A stretch of DNA of 64,000 nt from Aliarcobacter lanthieri (GTDB taxonomy: Bacteria > Campylobacterota > Campylobacteria > Campylobacterales > Arcobacteraceae). The position numbers and the translations under genes were made by a program. Location: assembly GCF_013201625.1 (NCBI RefSeq), contig NZ_CP053839.1, forward strand, positions 434,001 through 498,000. Direction: 5' to 3'. The notes under the pieces are model-generated. The model was not told the origin of the DNA. It ran no database searches and was given only the letters and a program-made list of their open reading frames with translations. The first letter of the stretch is position 1, and every line of letters begins with the position of its first letter. Positions 28,165 through 37,274 of the stretch are shown piece by piece.

Positions 28165-28665
28165 TTAGTTTAGATTTAAAATATATAAATTTCTTGGAAA
28201 ATTATGTCTTTTAAACTCTTTTATAAAATTCATACCTAGATTATTTAAAGATTTATTACTTGCAATATTATCTGGATGAGCAGTAGCAAGAAGATATTTT
28301 ATATTTTTTTCTTTAGCAATTTTTATTAGTTCTTTATTTATACTTAACATGTATCCTTTTCCTCTTGCATTTTTTAAAGTCATTGAGGCTCCAATTTCAG
28401 CACAAAGTTTTGGATTTATATTAAGAATATTTAATTCATTTTGAAAATCTTCAACATCAAAAAATAATCCAGATAAAGCAACTAAATCGTTGTTCTCTAA
28501 ACATCCATAAAATATTGCTTGATTGTCATTTTGTAAAAAATTATCTATTTCTTCATTACTAAAAAATCCTATAAAAAAATCAGGATTTTCTAGATTCTCT
28601 TTTGTAAGTTTATTAATATTTATAAAATCATTTTTATGATTTTTAGTTAACTTTAATATTTTCAA
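28165..28665 (-). CDS. GNAT-family N-acetyltransferase
   Basis: 166 residues with a single GNAT domain. The acetyl-CoA-binding motif A region reads ASMTLKNARGKGYMLSINKELI, with the R-G-K-G-Y variant of the R/Q-x-x-G-x-G/A signature. ATAHPDNIASNKSLNNLGM is the typical motif B segment. The substrate is unknown. It lies downstream of the OlsF-like gene with a 48-base gap and may share its transcript. Confidence 0.8.
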   Translation of the reverse strand: MKILKLTKNHKNDFININKLTKENLENPDFFIGFFSNEEIDNFLQNDNQAIFYGCLENNDLVALSGLFFDVEDFQNELNILNINPKLCAEIGASMTLKNARGKGYMLSINKELIKIAKEKNIKYLLATAHPDNIASNKSLNNLGMNFIKEFKRHNFPRNLYILNLN

Positions 28666-28713
28666 TTTTGTTCCTAAATTTAAAAAATGATTTTAACAAA
28701 AAAAACTTAATTT

Positions 28714-30414
28714 CTATCCAATATATCTTTGTTTTATATGCCCTTTTATTTTAGATATTTCAACTATAATAAAACCATCAACACAATTGTTAAAATCTTT
28801 ATCTATACTAAATTCTAAAAATTTTACACCATCATCATCTGTCAATTCACTATATTGCTTGTACAAAGGAGGTACTGATAATCCAATATTTAATAAAGCA
28901 GATTTAAGCCTTTTAAAATCTTGTTTTTTATCATCAAATTTGAAAAATTCTCTTATATCAAAAAGATTATTTGTATAAAAATATGGACTTTTAGCTTCGA
29001 CTAATATTTTTGGTTCTTCAAAATAATATGTATAATAGAATACTAATAAATCTTTAGCAATTGCTGGAAAATTTCCAGAAATAGATACTGGTCCAAACAT
29101 ATATTTTATATTTGGATTATTTTTTAAATATGCTCCAATTCCAAACCAAAGATAATCTAATGCTCTTGTTCCCCAATATTTTGGTTGAACAAAACTTCTT
29201 CCTAACTCAATAGAGTTTGTTAAATATTGTTTGAAATCATCATTGAATTGAAATAATGAATTAGAATAAAAACCTTTTATTCCAAATTTCTTATAAACTA
29301 AATTTGAGTTTGCTATTCTATATGAACCTACAATTTCCAACTCGTTTTTATCATATAAAATAATATGTTGGTAGTAAACATCATATTTATCTGTATCTCT
29401 TTTTTTATTTACACCTTCACCTACTTTTCTAAAAGATAACTCTCTTAATCTTCCAATTTCTTTTAAAACAATAGAATCTTCAACATAATCATACAGATAT
29501 ATCTCTTTTTTATCATTTGTTTGTCCTAAAAGTAATGATTTTTTAAGTTCATTGTATAAGTCAGTTCTGTTTACAGGATGTGCTATTGCACTTTGAGTTT
29601 CAAAGAATGATTTTTTACCTTTTTTTAGACTATATAGATGTTTTTTATATAAATTTACTAAAAAATTCTTATCTAATCCCTTTGGAGTTAGATTTTCATT
29701 TGGAATTATTTGACCAACTTTTATATTAATATTCTTTGATTTCTTTTTAAACATTTCATTTGATAATAAAAGAGTAGAAAAAGTTTTATTTATCATAGAG
29801 ATTGTATAAAATGTTTTTGAATTTTTTGCATCTAAGAATATTGGTAAAATTGGACTACTACTATTTTTTGCAAAGTTTAAAAAACCTTTACTCCAATCTT
29901 GGTCTTTTATTCCTTTTGGTGTTGCTCGACTTACTTCTCCTGCTGGAAAAATAATAACTGCTTCTTCTTGGTTTAATGCTTCATATATTTTTTTTATACT
30001 ATCTTTTGTTTGTCGATTTTTAAAATTATTTATACAAATCATTAAAGGTTTTAGTGCTTCAAATCCAACTAAAAAGTCATTTGCCAATATTTTTACATCT
30101 TTTCTAACACTTCCTATAAGTTTTAATAAACAAAGTGCATCAAGCCCACCTAAAGGATGATTTGCAATTATTACAACTTTTCCTGTTGTTGGTATATTTT
30201 GTAAATCATTACTTGAAACTGTATAGTCAAAATCAAAATAATCTAATACTGCATCTACAAATTCAAAACCTTTTAAATGAGAATTTTGAGCTAAAAAGTT
30301 ATTTATTGAATCTTCATGAACTATTTTTTTTGCAATTTTTAATAGAGATTTCTTTAATATATTCTCTTTTATTTGAGGAAATTTTCTTTCAATCTCTTTT
30401 TTTACATCAACCAT
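28714..30414 (-). CDS. Acyltransferase fusion (PlsC-like + GNAT), OlsF-like
   Basis: 566 residues with two parts. The N-terminal half (about 75-260) is a lysophospholipid-acyltransferase domain with IIANHPLGGLDAL (H86, D92) and the downstream IIFPAGEVSR motif. The spacing is H-x5-D rather than the common H-x4-D. The C-terminal half (about 295-560) is a GNAT-type acyltransferase of the OlsB/hemolysin-like kind (VGSYRIANSN, LGRSFVQPKYWG, FGPVSISGNFP). This order matches the bifunctional ornithine-lipid synthase OlsF as I know it. The lipid product is inferred; another aminolipid is possible. Confidence 0.75.
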   Translation of the reverse strand: MVDVKKEIERKFPQIKENILKKSLLKIAKKIVHEDSINNFLAQNSHLKGFEFVDAVLDYFDFDYTVSSNDLQNIPTTGKVVIIANHPLGGLDALCLLKLIGSVRKDVKILANDFLVGFEALKPLMICINNFKNRQTKDSIKKIYEALNQEEAVIIFPAGEVSRATPKGIKDQDWSKGFLNFAKNSSSPILPIFLDAKNSKTFYTISMINKTFSTLLLSNEMFKKKSKNINIKVGQIIPNENLTPKGLDKNFLVNLYKKHLYSLKKGKKSFFETQSAIAHPVNRTDLYNELKKSLLLGQTNDKKEIYLYDYVEDSIVLKEIGRLRELSFRKVGEGVNKKRDTDKYDVYYQHIILYDKNELEIVGSYRIANSNLVYKKFGIKGFYSNSLFQFNDDFKQYLTNSIELGRSFVQPKYWGTRALDYLWFGIGAYLKNNPNIKYMFGPVSISGNFPAIAKDLLVFYYTYYFEEPKILVEAKSPYFYTNNLFDIREFFKFDDKKQDFKRLKSALLNIGLSVPPLYKQYSELTDDDGVKFLEFSIDKDFNNCVDGFIIVEISKIKGHIKQRYIG

Positions 30415-30495
30415 TTCTATCTCCTAATATAAAGTATTTTAAGAAATATTAATAACAAGTTAGTTACAAGAAGTAAATAATTCATTTTAAAAAAA

Positions 30496-30507
30496 ATATG
30501 ATAAAAT
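30496..30507 (+). promoter_or_regulatory. -10 region for the DUF445-like gene
   Basis: ATATGATAAAAT, 25 bases before the ATG at 30532, with AAGGAG just upstream of the start. Same shape as the other -10 regions in this window. Confidence 0.4.
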
Positions 30508-30531
30508 TTTATTATTTTTAAAGGAGAACTT

Positions 30532-31242
30532 ATGAATAAGGCTGATATTACAAATTTAGCAACAGTTCTTATAATGGCTTATGGTTATTCAAATAATAAT
30601 GATTTAATTTTTATGGTTGGCCTATTTGCTTTGAGTGGAGCTGTTACAAATACTTTGGCTATTTATATGCTTTTTGAAAAAATTCCATTTTTATATGGAA
30701 GTGGAGTTATAGAAAATAAATTTAAAGAGTTTAAATTATCTATTCACAAATTGATTATGGAAGAATTTTTTACAAAAGAGAACTTAAATAGTTTTTTTCA
30801 GGAAGAAATAGTTAGTGCAAAACAAACAATTAATTTTAAAGATATTTTAGAAAAGGTAGATTTTACTCCAGCTTTTGATAGTTTAAAAGATTCTGTTATT
30901 GAGTCACCTTTTGGAGGAATGTTAGGAATGTTTGGTGGAGTTAATGCTCTTGAACCATTAAAAGAGCCATTTGTGAATAAGCTTCATAATTCAATAGTAG
31001 ATATTTCAAATACAAAAGCTTTTCAAGATATCGTAAATAGTGCTTTAAAATCAAAAGATTTAAGTGATGATATATATGAAAAACTAAGTTTAATTGTAAA
31101 TAAAAGGCTTGATGAACTAACACCAAAAATGGTAAAAGATATAATTAATAATATGATAAAAGAACATTTAGGTTGGCTTGTACTTTGGGGAGCAGTTTTT
31201 GGTGGGATATTTGGTTTATTTGGAGTTTTAGTTATAAAATAA
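30532..31242 (+). CDS. DUF445-like membrane protein
   Basis: 236 residues: an N-terminal pair of membrane helices (about 5-22 and 27-46), a long helical soluble middle, and a C-terminal helix with GWLVLWGAVFGGIFGLFGVLVI. The segment SGAVTNTLAIYMLFEKIPFL resembles the hallmark of DUF445 proteins, in which a Gly-x-x-Thr-Asn-x-x-Ala-x-x-Met-Leu-Phe stretch follows the first helix. The function is unknown. It diverges from the OlsF-like gene. An 8-bp AT-rich hairpin (31242-31259) lies over its stop and the opposing stop. Confidence 0.65.
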   Translation: MNKADITNLATVLIMAYGYSNNNDLIFMVGLFALSGAVTNTLAIYMLFEKIPFLYGSGVIENKFKEFKLSIHKLIMEEFFTKENLNSFFQEEIVSAKQTINFKDILEKVDFTPAFDSLKDSVIESPFGGMLGMFGGVNALEPLKEPFVNKLHNSIVDISNTKAFQDIVNSALKSKDLSDDIYEKLSLIVNKRLDELTPKMVKDIINNMIKEHLGWLVLWGAVFGGIFGLFGVLVIK

Positions 31243-31245
31243 GTT

Positions 31246-31653
31246 TTATGAATAAAACTCCACAGAAGTAGCTCTATTCCTAACTGGAGTATCTTGCTCT
31301 TTTAACTCTTTTTGTTTTTTTTCTAAACTTGATTTTATGATTTGTTCATCCATAACTTTTTTTCTTTCTTGTTCTAAAAGTATTTTATTAGACAATTTTT
31401 CGATTTCTTTTTCAAGTTTTTCTATCTCATCTAAAAGAAGGTCTTTCTCAATAACTAAACTATTGTTATCATTTTTTAGTTGACCTAATCTTTCCTTGTA
31501 CATTTTATTTTCTTTTTCAACAATTTCATTAAATTCTTTTAGATTTTTTATCTCTTGTTCTAAGATAACATTCTTTTTTATTAAGATAAGATTTTCACTC
31601 TTTAATCGTTCAGAGTCCTGCATTGCTAGTTTACTTAAAAGCTCATAATTCAT
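31246..31653 (-). CDS. Coiled-coil protein of unknown function
   Basis: 135 residues, almost entirely one long heptad-patterned coiled coil (about 15-120) rich in Glu, Lys, Leu and Asn, with a short C-terminal tail PVRNRATSVEFYS. No signal peptide or membrane segment. I do not recognise a family. It is a single-gene unit divergent from the 101-residue ORF before mfd, and convergent with the DUF445-like gene three bases away. Confidence 0.6.
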   Translation of the reverse strand: MNYELLSKLAMQDSERLKSENLILIKKNVILEQEIKNLKEFNEIVEKENKMYKERLGQLKNDNNSLVIEKDLLLDEIEKLEKEIEKLSNKILLEQERKKVMDEQIIKSSLEKKQKELKEQDTPVRNRATSVEFYS

Positions 31654-31757
31654 AGAAAATCCTTTAAATAAAGATTAATATTATATTATACAATAAAATA
31701 TGGTAATTTAGCATAAAACTTTAATATGTTAATATTTCAATTTTTAAAGGATTAAAT

Positions 31758-32063
31758 ATGGTAACAATAGATGTATTGGTATTGCTTGAAGTTGAAGAAC
31801 TTAAAAATATAGAAATATTTGAAAAACATGTAAAGAAAGAAGGGTTTAAAAAAGTAGAAGATGAAGAGTTTGTATACACAGGAAGTTCAACAACTACAAC
31901 TTTTTCTACAAAAGCTTATATATTAGAAGTTTTTAAAAAAGGTTTACAAAAAAGTGGTTTTGATAGTGCAAATTTAATCTTTTTATTAAATGAAACTCCT
32001 TATCCTCCTTATTATTATGATAAAGATACAAATGAATTTGAATTAGTAAAAGAAGATAAATAG
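31758..32063 (+). CDS. Small protein upstream of mfd, unknown function
   Basis: 101 residues, soluble, alternating strands and helices: TIDVLVLLEVEELKNIEIF, then KKEGFKKVEDEEFVYTGSSTTTTF and a C-terminal ETPYPPYYYDKDTNEF. I do not recognise a family. The fold pattern suggests a small alpha/beta protein. AAAGGA precedes the ATG. It shares one base with the GTG start of mfd, so it probably sets the level of mfd translation; a functional link to repair is only inferred. Confidence 0.65.
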   Translation: MVTIDVLVLLEVEELKNIEIFEKHVKKEGFKKVEDEEFVYTGSSTTTTFSTKAYILEVFKKGLQKSGFDSANLIFLLNETPYPPYYYDKDTNEFELVKEDK

Positions 32064-35050
32064 TGAAAAATATTTATGAATTTTTAAAGAGTTTACAACA
32101 TGAAAAAAGATTAAAAGAGTGCCAACTTTTAATAGTAAATGATGATGTTCAAGCACAAATTGCTAGTGATATTGTCTCATATTTAGGATTTAAACCTTTT
32201 GTTTTATCAGATTTTAGAGCAAATTTTGGAGATGATTTACTCTCTTTTAGTCAAGAAATACAAGAGATAACAAAAAGTTTAAGTGATTATTATAAATACA
32301 AAAAAGAGAATAAAATACTTATTTCTCCTATAAGAACTATTAGTTTTCCTTTACCAAAAGAGAAATGTTTTGATGAATTTAATATAAGTTTTGCAGATAA
32401 AATAAATATTGAAGAGTTTAAAAGTAAACTTTATAATTGGGGATATTATTTTGTAGATATTGTTACAAGTGAAGGAGAAATATCTATAAGAGGTGATATC
32501 ATTGATATATGTCCTTTAGGAAGTGATTTTGGATATAGAGTAAGTTTATTTGATGATGAGGTTGAAAGTATCAGAAAATTTGATATAGAAGACCAAAAAT
32601 CGCAAAAAGATGAGATTGAAAGTTTTTCTATAAATCCAGCATTTTTAGCACTTGATGAAGATACTTTTGAAGAGTTAAATGAAAAAGTACAAACAATTTC
32701 AAGTGATGCTTTTATAAAAGACATTCACTCTTTAGGTTTTTGGTATTTAGGTGATTTGGCTGAATATTTACCACAAAAACTAAACTCTTTTGTTTCACAA
32801 GAAGCTTTAAATGAACTTGATGAAGTTTATGTCTTTGAAGAAAAAAGAGTAAATAAAGATAAGTTTTTATTAACTCCACAAATTTATAGTAGCAAAAACT
32901 ATCAAGAGATAAATCCTGCAAATGTAAAAGAGTTTATATCTTTTCATAAAGATAAAAAAATAACTATCATTTCAAACTCTGAAGCAAAGGTAAAATCAGT
33001 TGATTTGGATTTGAATGATAAAAGTATAAACTATATTTTTGAAAATTTGATACTAAATTTAATAGGTGATGATGAAGTTATTATTTCTCTAAATAAAGAG
33101 ATAAAAAAAAGAAGAAAGAAAAAAGTAAAACTTGTCCTTGATGAACTACAATACAATGATTTTGTAGTGCATGAAAAACATGGAATTGGTCAATACAAAG
33201 GAATAGAACCAGTTGTTGTAATGGGAGCAAAAAGAGATTTTGTAGTTTTACAATATCAAGGAGAAGATAAACTTTTAATTCCTGTTGAAAACTTAGATAC
33301 TATTGATAGATACGTTGCTGATGGAAGTTCTTATGCTATTGTTGATAAACTCGGTCGAGGAAGTTTTGCAAAATTAAAAGAGAAAGTAAAAGATAAACTT
33401 TTTAAAATAGCAAATGATATTATAAGACTAGCAGCTGCACGTGAACTTGTAAATGGAATAAAAATAGATATAAATAAAGATTTAATATCAACTTTTCAAA
33501 AAAGTTCTGGATTTGCTTACACAAAAGATCAAACTAGAAGTATAAATGAGATTTTTTCTGATTTAAGTAGTGGAAAAGTTATGGATAGGCTACTTTCAGG
33601 AGATGTTGGATTTGGGAAAACTGAAGTTGCTATGAATGCTTTAATAGCTGTTATAAATAGTGGTTTTCAAGCAATTTTTGTATGTCCTACTACACTTTTA
33701 GCCACTCAACACTTTCATAGTATTCAAAAAAGGTTTGAAAAATTTGATATTAATATTGCAAAATTAGATGGTAAAACTAGTTCAAAAGATAAAAATAGTA
33801 TAAAAAAATCTTTTGAAAATGGTAGTTTAAAGATGATAATAGGAACACACTCTTTACTAGATATAAAATCTGATAATTTAGCACTTGTAATCATAGATGA
33901 AGAGCATAAGTTTGGAGTGAAACAAAAAGAGAAATTAAAAGCTTTAAGAGAAGATGTACATATTTTCTCTATGAGTGCAACACCAATACCAAGAACATTA
34001 AATTTAGCCTTATCAAAACTAAAAGGAATGAGTAGCCTTTTAACACCTCCTAGTGAAAGATTAGGAGTTAGAACTTATGTAAAAGAGTATAACGATAAAC
34101 TTATAAAAGAGATAGTTTTAAGAGAAAAAAGAAGAGGTGGACAACTTTTTTATGTTCATAATAATATAGCCTCAATTGAAGCAAAGAAAAAAGATATAGA
34201 AGAGATTATTCCAAATATTAAAGTAGATATTATTCACTCTCAAATAAAACCAGATAAAGCTGAAAAAATAATTGAAGCTTTTGAAAACAAAGAGTTTGAT
34301 ATTTTACTTGCAACTTCTATTGTAGAATCAGGTATTCACTTACCAAATGCAAATTCTATAATTGTTGATGGTGCAGATAGATTTGGTATTGCAGATTTAC
34401 ATCAACTTAGAGGTCGTGTTGGAAGAAGTAATAAAGAAGGGTATTGTTACTATGTAGTTGAAGATAAAAAATCTATCACACAAGATGCAGTAAAAAGACT
34501 TGTTGCTTTAGAATCAAACTCTTATTTAGGAAGTGGAACTGCACTTGCTCATCAAGATTTAGAAATTAGAGGTGGTGGGAATATTATAGGGGTTGATCAA
34601 AGTGGACATATAAAACAAATAGGTTATGGTTTATATTTAAAAATGCTTGAAGATACCTTAGCAACTTTGAGTGGTGATAAAACTGAAGATAAAAAAACAG
34701 TGGATATAAAACTAGCTATTTCAGCTTATATAAGCCAAGAGTATATAAGTGAAGATAGAGTAAGGTTAGAACTTTATAGAAGGCTTAGTAAGGTTACTTC
34801 TAAAGAAGAATTATATGTTATTGAAGAAGAGATGGAAGATAGATTTGCTAAACCAGATATTCCAACAAAACAGTTTATAGAACTTATATTAATAAAAATA
34901 TTAGCAAGTCAGAAAAATATACAAACAATAAGTTCTTATGAGATGAATATTACTTTTGTAAAAGAAGATAATACAAAAGAGAGTATAAAATCAAGAAGCA
35001 AAGATGATGACGATATTATAAATGCTACCTTAGAGTATTTAAGGAGATAA
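32063..35050 (+). CDS. mfd: Transcription-repair coupling factor
   Basis: DNA translocase that removes RNA polymerase stalled at lesions and recruits UvrA. 995 residues, shorter than E. coli Mfd (1148). A UvrB-homology region is followed by the RNA-polymerase-interacting domain with YNDFVVHEKHGIGQYKGIE. The motor has Walker A LLSGDVGFGKTEVA (about residue 512), DEEH box VIIDEEHKFGVKQ, SMSATPIPRTLNLAL and the RecG-like TRG region DLHQLRGRVGRSNKEGYCY. It begins with GTG overlapping the preceding stop by one base and depends on coupling. Confidence 0.96.
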   Translation: MKNIYEFLKSLQHEKRLKECQLLIVNDDVQAQIASDIVSYLGFKPFVLSDFRANFGDDLLSFSQEIQEITKSLSDYYKYKKENKILISPIRTISFPLPKEKCFDEFNISFADKINIEEFKSKLYNWGYYFVDIVTSEGEISIRGDIIDICPLGSDFGYRVSLFDDEVESIRKFDIEDQKSQKDEIESFSINPAFLALDEDTFEELNEKVQTISSDAFIKDIHSLGFWYLGDLAEYLPQKLNSFVSQEALNELDEVYVFEEKRVNKDKFLLTPQIYSSKNYQEINPANVKEFISFHKDKKITIISNSEAKVKSVDLDLNDKSINYIFENLILNLIGDDEVIISLNKEIKKRRKKKVKLVLDELQYNDFVVHEKHGIGQYKGIEPVVVMGAKRDFVVLQYQGEDKLLIPVENLDTIDRYVADGSSYAIVDKLGRGSFAKLKEKVKDKLFKIANDIIRLAAARELVNGIKIDINKDLISTFQKSSGFAYTKDQTRSINEIFSDLSSGKVMDRLLSGDVGFGKTEVAMNALIAVINSGFQAIFVCPTTLLATQHFHSIQKRFEKFDINIAKLDGKTSSKDKNSIKKSFENGSLKMIIGTHSLLDIKSDNLALVIIDEEHKFGVKQKEKLKALREDVHIFSMSATPIPRTLNLALSKLKGMSSLLTPPSERLGVRTYVKEYNDKLIKEIVLREKRRGGQLFYVHNNIASIEAKKKDIEEIIPNIKVDIIHSQIKPDKAEKIIEAFENKEFDILLATSIVESGIHLPNANSIIVDGADRFGIADLHQLRGRVGRSNKEGYCYYVVEDKKSITQDAVKRLVALESNSYLGSGTALAHQDLEIRGGGNIIGVDQSGHIKQIGYGLYLKMLEDTLATLSGDKTEDKKTVDIKLAISAYISQEYISEDRVRLELYRRLSKVTSKEELYVIEEEMEDRFAKPDIPTKQFIELILIKILASQKNIQTISSYEMNITFVKEDNTKESIKSRSKDDDDIINATLEYLRR

Positions 35051-35051
35051 A

Positions 35052-35582
35052 ATGTTAGATTTAGAATTTTCTGAATGCAGTAAAAATGATGTAAAAACTA
35101 TTGTCGAAATAGTAAATAAAGCTTATAGAGGAGAGAAAACTGATAAAGCTTGGACAAGCGAATCTCATTTATTAAGTGGTAAAAGATTAAATGATAAAAT
35201 GTTAGAAGGTATTTTAAAAGAACCAAATACAAAAACGTATATTGTAAAAAATATAGATAAAATTGTAGGTACTATTCAAACTAAACTTGAAAATGATGCT
35301 ATACATATAGGTCTTTTTGCTATTGATACATCTATGCAATCAAGTGGAATAGGAAAACATTTATTGGAGTTTGCTGAAAGTACTTCTTCAAAGCTTTGGA
35401 ATAAAAATATTTTTTTTATGGAAGTAATATCAAGTAGAAAAGATTTAATAGAATATTATAATAGAAGAGGTTATAAAAGTACAGATTCTTATATTGAATT
35501 TCCAAAGTCTGAACTGTGGACAACTTTAATAGATGATGAGTTAAAACTGTTAGTTTTAAAAAAAGTTAAAAATAGATTTTAA
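35052..35582 (+). CDS. GNAT-family N-acetyltransferase
   Basis: 176 residues with one GNAT domain: IHIGLFAIDTSMQSSGIGKHLLEFAE contains the Q-x-x-G-I-G acetyl-CoA loop, and LIEYYNRRGYK is the typical C-terminal motif. The substrate is unknown. It starts one base after mfd and stops one base before tamA, so it is locked into the mfd-GNAT-tamA-tamB run. An AGGAG site lies in the end of mfd. Confidence 0.85.
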   Translation: MLDLEFSECSKNDVKTIVEIVNKAYRGEKTDKAWTSESHLLSGKRLNDKMLEGILKEPNTKTYIVKNIDKIVGTIQTKLENDAIHIGLFAIDTSMQSSGIGKHLLEFAESTSSKLWNKNIFFMEVISSRKDLIEYYNRRGYKSTDSYIEFPKSELWTTLIDDELKLLVLKKVKNRF

Positions 35583-37274
35583 ATGATATATAGATTATTA
35601 ATTATTATTTTATTTTCACTAAGTTCTTTTGCTAATGATATAAAAACTATTGATTTTAATGGAGATATAGATTTAGTATTGGGAGATTTTTCAAAATCAA
35701 ATTTAGAAAAGGTTTGTGATATCTCATATCCAAGTTTTTATAAGTTTTGGAAAGAAAGTCCTATTTTTAGTGAGAAAGATATAACTATTTGTAGTGAATT
35801 ATTAGAAGATTATACACATAGTATAGGATTTTATAACTCTTTAATAACTTATGAAATAGATGAAGATAAAGCTACTTTTACTATTAAAAAGAATGAACAA
35901 ATAAAAATATCTTCAATAAAAATAGATAATGAATATAAAAATTTAATAGAATTAAAAGTTGGAGATGGATTTGAATCTTCTAATTTTACAAATTCTAAAA
36001 AATATATCTTAAAATATTTAGGTGAAAAAGGTTATCCTAAAGCTGTTTTAGATGCAAAAGCTTATGTAGATATTGATGATTATAAAGTTGATATTGAATA
36101 TAAAATTACAAAAAATGATATTCAATATTTTGGAGATGTTTATATTGAAAATAATGCTAATATTGATACTTCTTTTTTAGAAAAAAATATTGCATTTAAT
36201 AAAGGAGAAGTATATAACTCAAATCTTATAGATAAAACTTATGAAAACTTATATAATTTTGGTATTTATAAATATATTGCAGTTGAACCAAATATAGATA
36301 GAGATGATAATATAGTTCCTGTAGATGTTAAACTTATCGAAGGTGATTATAGGGAAACTATGTATGGTTTTGGTTATGACACAGATACAAAATTTAGATT
36401 TAAAGCTCAATATAAAAATGAAAACTTTTTAGGAAATCTAAAGCAATTTACAATTGGAACGAAAGTAAATAGTGATGGATATAATATTTATAATAACCTT
36501 TATAATCCATATTTTATAAGAGATGATATATCTTTTAATAATGATATATCATATGAAGATATGGATTATAAAAGTTATTCACAAAAGAAAATCGAAGAAA
36601 AACTATCTTTTTCAAAAGATTTCTTTGGTTTATCTAACACAGCTGGAATTTTATTAGAACACTCTACAATAAAATCAGATTTACAATATTACAAAAGTGG
36701 AAGTTATCTTTTGAATTCATTTTTTTATGAAGCAATTTTTGATAGAAGAGATGATGTTTTAAATCCTAAAAATGGGTATTACTTATCATTTTATATTGAA
36801 AATGGGAGTAAATTATTAGCTAGTGAAATTGACTATATAAAAACTCTAAGTGAGTTTAGATATATAAAGACTTTTGATAAAGTTACAAGTTCATTTAAAA
36901 CAAGTATAGGTACATTAAGTAAGGATTTACCTATCTTTAAACATTTCTTTGCTGGTGGAGATTACAGTAACCGTGGATATTCTTATCAAAAAGTAGGAAA
37001 AAAAGATTATGAAGATAAACCTTATGGTGGACTTTCTATGATTGATAGTAGCTTAGAATTTGAGTATGCCTTAAATAAAGATTTAGGTCTTGTAACATTT
37101 TTTGACTCTACAATGCTAAGCCTAGAAGAGAATAAATTTAATGATAAGTTTTATAACTCTTATGGAATTGGAGCTAGATATTATACTCCTATTGGACCTT
37201 TAAGAGTTGATTTAGGTTTTCCTGTTGATGAGGGTGGTTTTGTATTTCACATAGGAATAGGACAAGTATTTTGA
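35583..37274 (+). CDS. tamA: TamA-like Omp85-family outer-membrane protein
   Basis: 563 residues, close to E. coli TamA (577). The signal peptide MIYRLLIIILFSLSSFA is followed by POTRA-like periplasmic repeats (about 70-260) and a 16-strand barrel domain. FAGGDYSNRGYSYQKVG is the diagnostic Omp85 segment, GIGARYYTPIGPLRVDLGFPV follows, and the protein ends in the aromatic residue of GIGQVF. The pairing with a downstream tamB makes TamA more likely than BamA. Role: translocation or assembly of outer-membrane proteins or lipid transport at the envelope. Confidence 0.88.
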   Translation: MIYRLLIIILFSLSSFANDIKTIDFNGDIDLVLGDFSKSNLEKVCDISYPSFYKFWKESPIFSEKDITICSELLEDYTHSIGFYNSLITYEIDEDKATFTIKKNEQIKISSIKIDNEYKNLIELKVGDGFESSNFTNSKKYILKYLGEKGYPKAVLDAKAYVDIDDYKVDIEYKITKNDIQYFGDVYIENNANIDTSFLEKNIAFNKGEVYNSNLIDKTYENLYNFGIYKYIAVEPNIDRDDNIVPVDVKLIEGDYRETMYGFGYDTDTKFRFKAQYKNENFLGNLKQFTIGTKVNSDGYNIYNNLYNPYFIRDDISFNNDISYEDMDYKSYSQKKIEEKLSFSKDFFGLSNTAGILLEHSTIKSDLQYYKSGSYLLNSFFYEAIFDRRDDVLNPKNGYYLSFYIENGSKLLASEIDYIKTLSEFRYIKTFDKVTSSFKTSIGTLSKDLPIFKHFFAGGDYSNRGYSYQKVGKKDYEDKPYGGLSMIDSSLEFEYALNKDLGLVTFFDSTMLSLEENKFNDKFYNSYGIGARYYTPIGPLRVDLGFPVDEGGFVFHIGIGQVF

